Shown: piece after piece, positions 11,030-21,697 of the stretch | How the letters are laid out: every line of letters begins with the position of its first letter | How positions within the stretch are numbered: position 1 is the first letter of the stretch | Notes under the pieces: generated by a model | Database searches by the model: none | What the model was told of the DNA's origin: nothing | Seen by the model: the letters and a program-made list of their open reading frames with translations, nothing else | Position numbers and translations under genes: made by a program | NCBI RefSeq assembly: GCF_023898315.1 | Contig: NC_064617.1 | Coordinates: 714,881,202-714,945,201 of the forward strand | Direction: 5' to 3' | DNA from: Schistocerca nitens | Lineage: Eukaryota > Arthropoda > Insecta > Orthoptera > Acrididae | Length of the DNA: 64,000 bases

Positions 11030-11480
11030 GGCTAATGTGAGGTCCAGCCACCACTGGCTTCAATTACCTGCCACGTCCGACGAGGCATGGAAGCGGTCAG
11101 CCTCTGGAATTATGTCTCATGGTCCGAGAGACTCTCCACTGTATCCAACATTAGGTACCACCGTTGGTAAGTGTGTACGGGGCCAGTGTAGATTCATGTG
11201 ACGCTTCGTTTTGGCATACAAATTTTCAATGGCCAATCGATCAGGTCGACGCCAGCCTACTGCAAAAAACACTGCTGAACGATCCGATGCGTAACAGCTC
11301 AGGACTGGCCCTGCTGGAAATGGATCACTCCTCTGGGATATCGCGTCCTCATTCTCCGTACCATGGTATGCTTCATGGTGTGCACGTACTGGTCCATGGT
11401 CGGATGACCATAAATGTGAAGGAGTATCCCTGCCCCATATGACGACATCCACCCCCAGCACGACACTGAAATGTGGCCAG
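11030..11480 (-). pseudogene. Tc1-like transposase C-terminal fragment
   Basis: On the minus strand the broken translation reads VSCWGWMSSYGAGILLHIYG, then VIHFQQGQS where a catalytic QQD would stand, then VDLIDWP. It finishes with WFQRLTASMPRRTWQVIEAS, the end of a Tc1-type transposase. The second catalytic Asp appears lost and several stops occur. It is unrelated at close range to the two intact Tc1-like copies in this window. Confidence 0.65.
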
Positions 11481-11783
11481 GACGCGAATGTTGGTGGCTC
11501 GTAAGTATTGACTTATCTGAAAAGATGACACAGCACCAGCCATGACCGATTTCAATAAAGTGACGGCAACCCTATACAGTTTTTAATCATCAGAGAGAGC
11601 ATCTTTATTAACAGCCCTATGAGCTATAAGCCCAGCGTCGAATAAGCATTTGTGAACAGTCTGCGAGTACTCAGGAAGACTGATCTTATTCTTGAATTGG
11701 ACGGCGTTTAAAAACGACCGTTCCATACCGACGTCAACTAACACGTTGTCTTTCTGAGACGTCGACACCTTTCCTTTATCTAC
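11481..11783. other. Unassigned noncoding DNA
   Basis: A short stretch between the Tc1-like fragment and LINE-B; nothing recognised. Confidence 0.3.
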
Positions 11784-13012
11784 GTGATTACTCTGCTACT
11801 CACAATAAAGTGCCTGGCAGAGGGATCAACGAACCACCTTCAAGCTGTCTCTCTACCGTTCCAGTCTCGAACGGCACGCGGGAAAAACGAGCACTGAAAT
11901 TTTTCTGTGCGAGCCCTGATTTCTCTTATTTTATCGTGATGATCATTTCTCCCTGTGTAGGTGGCTGCCAACAGAATTTTTGGTGATTGAAATTTCATGA
12001 GAAGATCCAGTCGTAACGAAAAACGCCTTTGTTTTAATGATTGCCACTCCAGTTCACGTATAATATCTGTGACACTATCTCCCCTATTTCGCGATAATAC
12101 AAAACGAGCTGCCCTTCTCTGTACTTTTTCGATATCATCCGTCAGTCCCACCTGATGCGGATCCCACACCGCATAGCAATACTCCAGAACAGGGCGGACA
12201 AGTGTGGTGTAAGCAGTCTCTTTAGTAGACCTGTGGCACCTTCTCAGTGTTCTGCCAATGAATCGCAGTCTTTGGTTTGCGCTACCCACAATATTATCTA
12301 TGTGATCCTTACAACTTAGGTTATTTGCAACTGTAATCCCTAAGTATTTAGTTGAATTTACATCCTTCAGATTTGTGTGACTAATCGCGTAATAGAAATT
12401 TAGCTGATTTCTTTTAGTACTCATGTGAATAACTTCATACTTCTCCTTATTCAGGGTCAATTGCCACTTGTCGCACCATACAGATAGCTTATCTAAATCA
12501 TTTTGCAAGTCGTTTTGATCATCTGATGACTTTACAAGACGGTAAATGATAGCATCATCTGCAAACATTCTAAGACGGCTACTCAGATTGTCTCCCATGT
12601 CGTTGATGTAGATCAGGAACAATAGAGTGTCTATAACACTTCCTTGGGAAACGCCGGATATTGTGACCTTTCTGACAGGAAATCACGAATCCAGTCGCAC
12701 AACTGAGACGATACTCCGTAAGCACGCAGTATGGTTAGAGGACGCTTGTGAGGAACGGTGTCGAAAGCCTTCTGGAAATCTAAATATATGGAATCAATTT
12801 GACATCCCCTGTCGATAGCACTTACTACTTCATGAGTATAAAGAGCTAGTTGTGTTTCACAAGAACGATATTTTCTGAAACCGTGCTGACTATGTGTCAA
12901 TAAATGGTTTTCTTCGAGGTACTTCATAATGTTCGAATACAGTATACGTTCCAAAACCCTACTGCAAATCGACGTTAGTGATATAGCCCGATCCTCGAAG
13001 TCGACCAATTAC
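11784..13012 (-). pseudogene. LINE-B, 5'-truncated, reverse transcriptase
   Basis: Minus-strand non-LTR element of the same broad CR1/Jockey group as LINE-alpha but a distinct family. 13008-12631 gives SRVLERILYSNIMKYLEENH and the motif A region IYLDFQKAFDTVPH. 12622-11840 gives LIYINDMGDNLSS, motif C MFADDAIIY and TTLVRPVLEYCYAVWDP. A frameshift near 12630 separates them at the GVSQGSV (motif B) site. The 3' end near 11784 ends in a GTAGATAAAGG-type sequence without poly(A). The 5' end is cut inside the fingers domain. The plus-strand copy at 38690-40852 is longer. Confidence 0.85.
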
Positions 13013-13996
13013 CTTTTCTCGCACGCCTGTTTAGCCACTTTGGGATTCAGCGAGGCTGAACCCCTCAAATGGCTGCCGCTTCTTCCGCACTAAATCCATT
13101 ATCTTGGACGAGCTCTAGGATACTTATTTTTCGTGCCCTGCGAAAGCTGAGACAGCCTGCCAGTAAATGACTGTTCGTCATATACCTTTCTGAGGCGCAA
13201 AGTGTTATCATGTTCGGCATACCTCGGCTATGCTCATGTTATGCTTGCAACATATTAACAAACAATATTGTGTTAAAAAGAAAAGGAAAAGAAAAGAAAA
13301 AACTATGCTACTGAAGAGACGCGGGCACTAATTGCGTCAGTGGAATTCCGGAGTCCCAAACGCTGCCACGGGGCTACCATGTAATTATTCAGAGTTTTTT
13401 CTATTTTTTTATTGGAGGCAGAAGTATCTCGGCATTTCAAACATAAAGTAAGTGTTATAATATACAGTATAAAAAATATGCACTAATTATATGCAGTCAC
13501 AGAAAATCAAAAATGTCTGTAACTAAAATCGTTACAATAAGAAGAGATCAAATACGCTGCTACAAGTATGCTACATGCGCGGCTGCCGCTATTGTCAGTG
13601 ATGTATTGCGCTACCACTGGGGTGCGCTGTACACAACCGAAGGTACCCGAGCTTATCAGTTTAAATGTTTTGTTTTGTCGGTTATACAGGGAGTAAACGT
13701 CTATTTAGCTAGACATAGACCACGCATATTTTCCAGTCCCCTGTGTAGAGGATTACGATCTGGACGTAATGAAAACCCTGTCAGTTCGACAGACTAGCGA
13801 TAATCTAGGTAATAGTTCCGTAAATAATGTTTGCGTGTTTTACATGTTCCCGTTCCAGAAAATGAACACCAGTGGCTCTAAACGAGTCGAAAATAAATTG
13901 TACAAGACCGTCAAAAGCCGCAGATACCGGCTTCCATCATCTGTTCATAAAACTGTTCCCAACGAACGGTATGGCAACGTTATTACTGAATTAAGA
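13013..13996. other. Unassigned noncoding DNA
   Basis: No supportable gene. Open frames here (for example 13513-13797 and 13769-14080) lack any recognisable domain, and the second runs into the mariner inverted repeat. Confidence 0.35.
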
Positions 13997-15294
13997 TACG
14001 AGGGTGGTTTGATAAGTCTAGTAAAAAAAGGAAGAAAATATGTTTGTTTCGTAAACAACCCACCTCACTTCTCGACATAGTCTCCTTTGAGGGATATATA
14101 CTTGATCCGGCGATCCTCCAACTTTTTCATCCCATCGGAAAAAAAGCTTCTGTCAGATTCTGCAAAATACTCGTTGACTGCCACTATCACTTCCTAATTT
14201 AATGAAAATTTCTTTCGAGCAACCCAAACTTTCAAGTTAGGGAACAAGAACAGGTCACTTCGAGCTAATTTTGGTGAACAGTGTGGATGAGGAACCTATT
14301 CGAAGCCCAGTCATGCGCTTTTGGCATTGTTACCACTGACGTGTGAGATGGTGCATTATCCTGGTGAAAGAGCACTTTTTTGCATCACAGCCTTGGTCTT
14401 TTTCGACCCAACACAAGTTTCAAATGATCTGATAAGGAAGCATAATAGGGGCCATTTACGCTTCTGTTTTTTTTTTCAAGTAATCTATGAGTATTTTTCC
14501 TTGGGAACCCAAGAGAAACAGTCGTCCTCACCTTACCAGCCGACAAAAAGCTCTTTGTCTTCCTCAGGCACTTTCACCAGCCTTAGTGCGTTGTTTCGAC
14601 TATGATTTGGACTCTGGTATGTAGTGATGGATCGAGTTTACATCAACAGCCACAAATTAGCACTAAAATCTTGCAGGTTGCAATTAATCATCGCCAGACA
14701 TTGTGCTGAAATGCTGTGCCGGATGCGCTTTTGGTCGACTGTGAGCAATCGTGACGCCCATCTCGCACAAAGCTTCTTCACATCCAGTTCTCCGTGCAGG
14801 ATACTATGCTCTCGTTCGGCTGAAATGCCTACAGTCTCAGAAATCTCATTAGTTTTTATTCGGCGGTCTTGCATTACCATATCATGGATTTTATCAATGG
14901 TTTCCTTTGTCGTGACCTCAATTGGACGGTTGGAGCGAGCTTCGTTTTCGGTGCTTGTCCGAACACATTTAAATTCATTAATCCAAGAGTAAATGGTGTT
15001 CAGTGATGGTGCAGAGTTCGCGTAAACTTCACCCAGTTCTATTTTATTTTGTGCGCCAGTCCAACCTTCAAATAAGGATGTTTAATAAGAGCACGAAACT
15101 CAGTTTTCTCCATTTTCAATCACAGTCGACACACTGCCCAATTCAGACGGCTGTCAGCAATAAACTGTAGATTGTGCATTGTTGAAACGCTTTATACGAT
15201 CTTTGGAATAACAAAGCTTAGCAACCACGAAGGCGCAACAAAAATGTTCCGTTCTTTCATAGAAATTTAGTAGACTTATCAAACCATCCTCGTA
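13997..15294 (-). mobile_element. mariner element, full length with inverted repeats and TA duplication
   Basis: A 1,294-bp element (13999-15292) between TA dinucleotides at 13997-13998 and 15293-15294. The outer ends are inverted repeats starting CGAGGGTGGTTTGATAAGTC on the left and CGAGGATGGTTTGATAAGTC on the right (read inward), matching over about 27 bases with two mismatches. The transposase gene lies on the minus strand. Length, TA target and repeats are those of a standard mariner. Confidence 0.92.
14057..15114 (-). pseudogene. mariner transposase, decayed
   Basis: DD34D transposase that would bind the element's inverted repeats and move it between TA sites. The likely start is the Met at 15114 (MEKTEFRALIKHPYLK). 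The DNA-binding half is readable at 14880-14638 (DRRIKTNEISETVGIS, then RWASRLLTVDQK). In another frame HQDNAPSHTS holds the second catalytic Asp near 14350, and the C-terminus includes DRRIKYISLKGDYVEK near 14090. Frameshifts and stops split these parts, so no active protein can be made. Confidence 0.85.
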
Positions 15295-15590
15295 AAAGCC
15301 ATCTTGCATCATTGCCACCGATAGTAAAGTGCAAGATGGATTTTATTTCATTTGGCCAGAAAGTAAGACTGTTGTAAATAGTTTTATGATAACCGAAGAT
15401 GATCGAATGTTTGAAACCGTTAGTTAATAAATATTTGCTTATTAGCAGTTTTTGGCTGTCCTGAAATAATACTGTCTTTTCAGAAACTTGTGAACTAGTG
15501 GGGCACCTGCTGCAGAAAATACAATAGTACAAGGTTAGAAAGCTATAAAAATTATCATTGGTTGCAATTTATACATACACCCTAAGTATG
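15295..15590 (+). other. Short noncoding stretch with a Penelope-type 3' motif
   Basis: Near 15390-15432 the plus strand reads CCGAAGATGATCGAATG and then GAAACCGTTAG before AATAAATA. This resembles a decayed form of the hammerhead-like motif at 19913. Nothing else was recognised. Confidence 0.35.
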
Positions 15591-15778
15591 GTTCAAATGA
15601 CTCTGAGCACTATGGGACTTAACATCTGAGGTCATCAGTCCCCTAGAACTTAGAACTACTTAAACCTAACTAACCTAAGGACATCACACACATCCATGCC
15701 CGAGGCAGGATTCGAACCGTAGAGGTCCCGCGGTTCCAGACTGAAGCGCCTAGAACCGCTTGACCACACCGGCCGGCT
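15591..15778 (-). mobile_element. SINE-A copy
   Basis: Minus-strand SINE-A with a small deletion between the B box (GGTTCGAATCC on the minus strand, changed at its edge) and the A box side. The head ends in GCCGGCCGG at the right. A clear target duplication was not found; only AGTAT is shared by the two flanks. Confidence 0.82.
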
Positions 15779-16739
15779 ACAGTATAAAAGTAACATAAAA
15801 AAAAACAGAAAAAACCACGTAATGAGACGTGGGAAGTTTCTTTGTAGGAGCTGTGTTCCCACCAAGGAATTGCTGAAACCTATCGAACAGAGCTGAGAAC
15901 ACAAAGCAGAGCCCGGGGCACCTGTATACTGGCCTTGACAAGAGCGCCGCAGCCTGCCTGCCTCTGGTGCCAACACAACACAACATCACGTAACGTAACG
16001 TGAGCAATAGGCCGGTTCGCCTCCCCAGGGAAACAGTAGCGAGGGATGTAACGGCCCTGTCAAGTCGCCTGATTAACGACCTCCGTCCCGCCGGGATTTC
16101 TCAAGGTCACTTCGGGGCACTTTCATCGTGGTTGCAGCGCGCCGTGTGAACCAGCCACCTGCTCCCTGAGGAAGCGTGGCGCAACTCTGAGGACACGCAT
16201 CCACCGGTATCCGGGTTCGACTTCCAGTCGGTTCACGTAACCTCCGTATGTTTCTCGTCGTTTGCTTCGTCTCACAGACGCGGATGTTGAAACTGCTAGG
16301 TAAGAAAATGCATAACTGACTTCGCCTGCCAAACCATTCTTCATGCAACATCTCTGTAATTTCAATTTAAATCACGGCGACGGTGAAAACCTAAAGAGAT
16401 AAGCGCATAGGCTGAAACCAGCAGATCTACAACGGTGGGCAATACTGAACATGTGTTGGTGCATTGAATTGGCGAGCTTTTCTCAGCGTGAGCTTGTTAC
16501 GTAAGAGTGGCGAACTATAGTCGTTACAAGTACCCTGTAAGGTGCTGCTACGGCCTTCATCACCACACTCGATCTGATTCATGATTAGACTTAAGACACA
16601 CCTTAACATCACTCATCCGCCTGCGGCTAGGTCGATAGATGGAGCAGGCAAGAAAGAGGAAGAGGACAAAACACCAAAACAACCGGTGTTCCTACCACAC
16701 ATTAAAAGTATGAGCGATCGCATCGGAAGGATGGTGTGC
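15779..16739. other. Unassigned noncoding DNA
   Basis: No supportable gene, although it is less AT-rich than its surroundings (16000-16250). Confidence 0.35.
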
Positions 16740-16768
16740 GGACATTTGCCACGCCGGACATTTGCCAC
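16740..16768 (-). repeat. Double GGCAAATGTCCG motif, inverted copy 1
   Basis: On the minus strand this 29-base block contains TGGCAAATGTCCG twice, separated by GCG. An identical block in the opposite orientation lies at 18567-18595. The two are about 1.8 kb apart and could be terminal repeats of a non-autonomous element, or two pieces of one unknown repeat. Confidence 0.7.
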
Positions 16769-16959
16769 GATTTTACCTGCTCCGAAAGGTTGGGTCCCTT
16801 CTCTCCCCCTCCTCCTCCACATCGCTTACTGAGCCTTTCCGCGGGTTTACTTAACATAGAACCAGAATCTCTTTGGACTTTCCGCCACATTTCTAGAGAG
16901 AGTTTCGTTGTGGAAACTATTAAATGCATCTCGCATTGAAAACCGCACCAAATTTCGAG

Positions 16960-17810
16960 CCTCAGTAAAACTTCACCAATCTTGGAGATTTTGCGTTCGT
17001 CTAAATTAAACTTGCCTTTTTCGGTGCTCCTGCAGCAGCTTTATGTCGTGTTTTGTGTACCATGGGGGATCAGTTCCGTCTCTTATTAATTTTTTTGGTA
17101 TGAATCTCTCGACTTCTGTTGATACTATTTCTTTGAACTTAAGCCACACATGGTTTTCACTTACATAGTTTGGAAGGATTGGAGACTGTCTCTTAGAAAG
17201 ACGTAAACCGAATTTTTAGTTGCTTCTATAAATAAATATATTTCGCGTTTAGTTTTGGTGAATTTCTTTGTTACGGAATTGTGCCTCGCCACGACTGTGT
17301 GTTCACTAATCCCTGTATCTGTCGTGATGCTCAGGATTATTTGTGGCTAAGAGGTCAAGTGTGTTTTCGTAACCATTTACAATTTGAATGTCCTCGTCAA
17401 CTAATTGTTCAAAGTAATTTTAAAAAAAGAATTTAGAACAATTACGGAAGTTGTTTTCTATCTACAATTGGGTCTGAAAATGTATTTTTGTCAACGTACG
17501 GAAGGTAGGCCGAAGTCACTGCCAACTATAATTGTATTAGTGGGGTACCTATTTGTGATGAGACTCAAGTTTTCTTTGATCTGTTCAGCAACTATTTCAT
17601 ATGAGACCGGGAGTCAGTAAAAGGAGCCAGTTATTAATTTATTCCGGTTGTCGAATATAACCTCTGCCCATACTAAGTCACAGGAACTATCTGCTTCAAT
17701 GTCGCTTGTGAGTTGGAACACACATTGCATTACTTTTCCGTAAGTTGCGCTTCTTGTTTCTGTTGTAGTGCAGATCATTACAATTACGGCTTTTCCCTTC
17801 AAAACCTAGG
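16960..17810 (-). pseudogene. LINE-B-type endonuclease fragment
   Basis: N-terminal endonuclease (AP-type) part of a LINE polyprotein on the minus strand. Readable pieces are DIEADSSCDLVWAEVIF with NRNKLITGSFY near 17700-17630, ITTDTGISEHTVVA near 17300, and KTKREIYLF near 17240. The plus-strand LINE-B copy gives closely similar text (VDTSCKLVWAEIIV, TGISEHRVVVASLN, NKRKIYLF). Many stops and frameshifts occur and no reverse transcriptase follows, so it is an isolated relic. Confidence 0.78.
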
Positions 17811-18566
17811 ATGTTTCTCTGTGACCCTGTAAATACCAGAGCTAAGTAATGTAGAACAACAACGTACGTTACAAGCATAGCATTCTGTATTACTTCATTT
17901 CCTTATTTCTAACATTTTAAAATTGTACGCCGACTTTAGATGACATGTCAATCATAGATGTTCTTATCTCTATTTAGTGAACGTATTTTCAGTCATGCTT
18001 TGAACATTGTCCCGCTACACTTTATTAACTAATGTTTCGCCGCAAGGGATATCGCGTTTTAGAGAGTAAATTAATATGGAGTATGTCGTTCTTCTTTTCG
18101 AACATTCACATACCGATTTCTTCTTTCCTTATTGTCTTTTGGGCATGCCGTTGTAGCAATTAAATTAGACACAAATGCAGTGGTTAAAAAGAAATGATTA
18201 GCGTACATTCATATTCTCTTTACATCGTTCCTTTCTTGTTGCTCTCATGGCGATGGACTGTTTCTACTGCAATCAGTAAGCATGAAAGGAAGCTGCCGTA
18301 CAGACAGAGGGATCTATATTTATAATTGGCAGAACTAATTACATACTGACATAATCGTCGGTATTGCTTTCGTTTCCCAAAAGTTATAAATATTTCGATT
18401 TCGGAAAAGAAGCTCTGTAATTGGTCAAGATGTCGAAGAAGAAGGTCCCTTACGTACTGGTTGTATCGAGTAAGATGTGGAGACGGCGGTTTGAAAGCAG
18501 ACAGAAGAAGTACGAGGAAGGGCGTCTCTTACCTGAGGGATCGCTACCTGGCGAAGGGGCAAGTGT
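17811..18566. other. Unassigned noncoding DNA
   Basis: AT-rich; no gene or repeat family recognised. Confidence 0.35.
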
Positions 18567-18595
18567 GGCAAATGTCCGGCGTGGCAAATGTCCGT
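18567..18595 (+). repeat. Double GGCAAATGTCCG motif, inverted copy 2
   Basis: Identical over 29 bases to the reverse complement of 16740-16768. Outside the block the flanks differ, apart from a loosely shared GGAAGGAT/ATCCTTCC. Confidence 0.7.
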
Positions 18596-19698
18596 CATTC
18601 GGAAGGATTCTCCCGCGTAAAGGTCCAAAGCCATAAAAATTAAAGGTTTGTTAAGATCGGCGAAAGACCAACCAGGTCCGTTACAGACTACTGGAGTATA
18701 CGAAATTAGGCACAAATCCCAATATATACAGCGGAAACAGGTCGTCCAGTCAGAGAATGGCTGAAAGAGCATTAACGACATGTGCGCCTCAAGCAACTCA
18801 GCAGATTAAGTAGCAGCCGAACGCAGCGAAGCGTACGGCCAGGATTAAAGACTTCGCTAACGCTTACATCTTAGCAAAAACACCGTCTCGGTGGATGCGA
18901 ATGGTCAGAGAAGCCGTCGAACAATTTTGATCGTGACGATGGCTTAGGCTGCCAGCGGCTTGATTGTCTGTATCAATGCTATGAGACCACCACGGATGTA
19001 AACATAAACGCCCCCCACCCCCATCCAGCCAGCAGTAACCAGTGAGCGTTTCTTCCAGTCATGTGAATGTTATAGAATAGCCAGTCGTAAACATTTGCGG
19101 CGACAAACACGGGAAATACTCTGCTCACATTTGCTTAAGTTTGACAGCGCACTGTAGCGTGCAGATACTTCCCACAAGCTGGTTTCAGCGAAAACGCCAA
19201 AACATGGGGTCCGAAGATAAAAAGATGAATGCCTCGGTACCAAAACCCAAGAACTATTGCTTCTCGTGGCATTCATGCTTCTCTTACATTCATCTAGACA
19301 TACATTCATTTTATCCTTAGTATCTTCGCAGATTATACCATAAAATCAAGTCAAACGACTAACGCCCCTTCGGTTCTCCGAGCTTATATGTCTTATACAG
19401 AAAATAATATGTTGCAATACTTGATTACAAAAAATTAATCCCATCATTATGTCTACATGAATGTTTTTCTGGTAGATTACTGATTATCCATCATTGTCGG
19501 TATAGAGTAAAGCACCACGTACCTAGAAGTCCGGAAGGGGATTTACCACTGCACTATCTCAATGGTACCGGAGTCAGGCACGAGAAAAAAGGAACATCGC
19601 AACACAGTAACACTGAGTAGTCATATAAAATGCCTACTTACAACATTCCTCCCTATGTAGTGAGAGATCTAGACGAGTCTACGTCTATACCATTAGCG
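18596..19698. other. Unassigned noncoding DNA
   Basis: No supportable gene or repeat was recognised. A short C-rich run lies at about 19009-19021. Confidence 0.35.
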
Positions 19699-19830
19699 AA
19701 ACACCGAAGTAACTTTACACATATGGGGAAACAGCAGATGGTGGGTCTTTTTTTTTTTTTTTTTTTTTACACCGAAGTAACTTTACACATATGGGGAAAC
19801 AGCAGATGGTGGGTCTTTTTTTTTTTTTTT
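19699..19830 (+). repeat. Tandem duplication with poly(T) spacers
   Basis: A unit of about 48 bases (starting ACACCGAAGTAACTTTACAC) occurs twice without visible change. Each copy is followed by a long T run (about 22 and 15 Ts). The T runs read as poly(A) on the minus strand, so slippage or a retroposon tail may be involved. Confidence 0.8.
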
Positions 19831-19912
19831 ACATCTTTGCTTATCTACATGACAACTTCCGCTTGAGATCCACCTTAAAATGAACACATCTCCTAACAAT
19901 AAGATTTTTTCA

Positions 19913-19975
19913 GACCTGAAGATGACAGGAAAGTCTGTCGAAATCGGTTTCAAATAAACAAAAATTTATACGTTT
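19913..19975 (+). ncRNA. Hammerhead-like core at a Penelope-type end
   Basis: CCTGAAGATGACAGGAAAG followed by TCTGTCGAAATCGG. CTGAAGA fits the hammerhead CUGANGA core, GACAG/CTGTC forms stem II, and GAAA closes the core. It is followed by CAAATAAAC, a common tail in these repeats. Penelope-like elements are known to carry hammerhead ribozymes, but activity and the exact element here are inferred. One unpaired T sits between the core and stem II. Confidence 0.45.
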
Positions 19976-20114
19976 TTAGCTTTTGAAGGTTTTTTGGTAA
20001 GAAAAACAGATCGACACTTCTGTCTTCTCAAAATGAGAAAATTCAGTCTTTACTAAATAAGCCACATTAGCAACATGGTGGAGGGTAGTTCTAATTTTCA
20101 TCACATACTGATTT

Positions 20115-20160
20115 CTACATCTACATACACACTTCGCAAGTCACTGTGCAGTGACCCTTC
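20115..20160 (-). mobile_element. LINE 3'-end fragment
   Basis: On the minus strand this reads GTGACTTGCGAAGTGTGTAT then GTAGATGTAG, matching the 3' end of the LINE-alpha group (GTGGCTTGCGGAGTATGG plus GATGTA repeats). Only a stub of about 45 bases can be recognised. Confidence 0.6.
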
Positions 20161-20504
20161 CATTTGCAGATGGAACCAGACTGCTTGCAACCAATATATG
20201 GTCTACTAGTAACCTTTGTTTTTAACAGATGTTGAAGAAGAGGATCTATGGAACTGGAGAACATTTGTACTTTCCTTCATGAAAACCGGTTCTTGCAAAT
20301 TGTCAAATAGGTTTTCAGGAGAAAATGGGCGAAATTTTTTGCCAATATGGTCACACATTTCCACAGTTCTTTTTACGACCATGGACTCGAATACTGTAAA
20401 AGACAATTTCAAAACCCCACCTGAACAAATGTAGTATTTTCCTGAAACTGTTCAGGTCTTCGTGGCAACTTATTGACGTCTTGCCTGTAGGGATCGTTAG
20501 TGCT
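20161..20504. other. Unassigned DNA between LINE stub and Penelope fragment
   Basis: Open frames on both strands (20216-20434 and 20412-20206) have no recognisable domain. Position suggests they belong to a repeat rather than to a gene. Confidence 0.3.
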
Positions 20505-20645
20505 CTTTCTGATGTTTCGCCAGCACAAGTGGCTAGCGCTGTCAAAGATACATCCTCCATTTCAGGTGGCGGAATGTGGGTGAGGTCCGCCACCAGCAGT
20601 GGAGAGCGAACGCTTGACAATGCTAGCTAGTCGTGCTGGCGAAAC
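20505..20645. mobile_element. Inverted pair of Penelope 3'-end fragments
   Basis: The left half reads TTTCGCCAGCACAAGTGGCT and the right half contains the reverse-oriented GTCGTGCTGGCGAAACGTCA. They face outward from a centre near 20565, marked by GGTGGCGG and CCGCCACC. The same motif lies in the 3' part of the larger Penelope palindrome at 21564-24038. The halves have diverged, so this pair is older. Confidence 0.6.
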
Positions 20646-20977
20646 GTCACAAAATCTGCTAAGCGACCATCGGCCGAAGATCTTGACACGAGCACCAACA
20701 GTCACCACGTCTTAGATCTAGTCTTCGTTGATCTTTCGCTTTTATAACTCTTCTGAAATGTTAACTTCCTTAATCATTTCCTAGGCACAACAGTAAGATA
20801 ATAATGTCCACAAACTATAGCCTTACTTGACGCTTATGTTAAAACTTAATTACATTCTTTGACCTTTCATTAACTCCATTAAGCATTGAAAATGACCCAT
20901 CTATCTACATACTTGTTATTCTTCCACTTCCGGTGTTCTTACAACTCTTTCTTCCTGTACATTAGCTAGCGGTTAGC
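20646..20977. other. Unassigned noncoding DNA
   Basis: Nothing recognised between the Penelope fragment and the solo LTR. Confidence 0.35.
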
Positions 20978-21428
20978 CGATATGTGGTGTCACCGCCAGA
21001 CGCCACACTTGCTAGGTGGTTGCCTTTAAATCGGCCGCGGTCCGTTAGTATACGTCGGACCCGCGTGTCGCCACTATCAGTGATTGCAGACCAAGCGCCG
21101 CCACACGGGAGGTCTAGAGAGACTAGTTTAGCATAGCCTTCAGCTACGTCATTTGCTACGACCTAGCAAGGCGCCATATTCAGTTACTATTCTGAACAGA
21201 TAATATTGTGAATCATGTACCGTCAAGAGCGACTTTCATCATTAATGGATTAATGTTAAGTATCAAACTAATTACGTCCGCTTTCTGAATTCTCATTCCT
21301 TGTCATGTTCCAGACCTCACGTCAGTATAGTTCTTCCCTCCTCACGCCAGCCTGCGTGAGCTAAAACGCGTGCATTTCGGCCCCCAATCGTAACACGGTG
21401 TTGGCTCTTCTGCCAACACAACACGATA
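20978..21428 (+). mobile_element. Solo LTR with 5-bp target duplication
   Basis: A 441-bp LTR at 20983-21423, starting TGTGGTGTCACCGCCAG and ending CTGCCAACACAACA. It is flanked by CGATA on both sides (20978-20982 and 21424-21428). I recognise it as a very abundant grasshopper LTR, probably Ty3/gypsy. There is no internal region beside it, so it is the product of LTR-LTR recombination. Confidence 0.9.
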
Positions 21429-21697
21429 GTTCAGTAGTTCTCAGATTTATCAACTCTTGCTTTTTCGAGTTGATAATCTTTTTCATCAATTACATGCTAC
21501 TTCATATTCTTAAGTGGTCATCAACCGGAAGGTTGGTTTGAATACTACACAGCTGTATTGGATTTGACAAACTGCCTATTGGCTTCTGTCTCGGGTTCTT
21601 CGGCCGACGTTCATCTAATGATTTTTCTGACGTTTCGCCAGCACGAGTGGCTGGCATTGTCAAAGCTTCACCCTCCATTGCCGGTGGTGAACTGGAG

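Noticed and set aside
16130-16260. Possible tRNA-like B box (GGGTTCGACTTCC)
   Set aside because: One extra base in the box, no A box at the proper distance and no repeat copies in the window.
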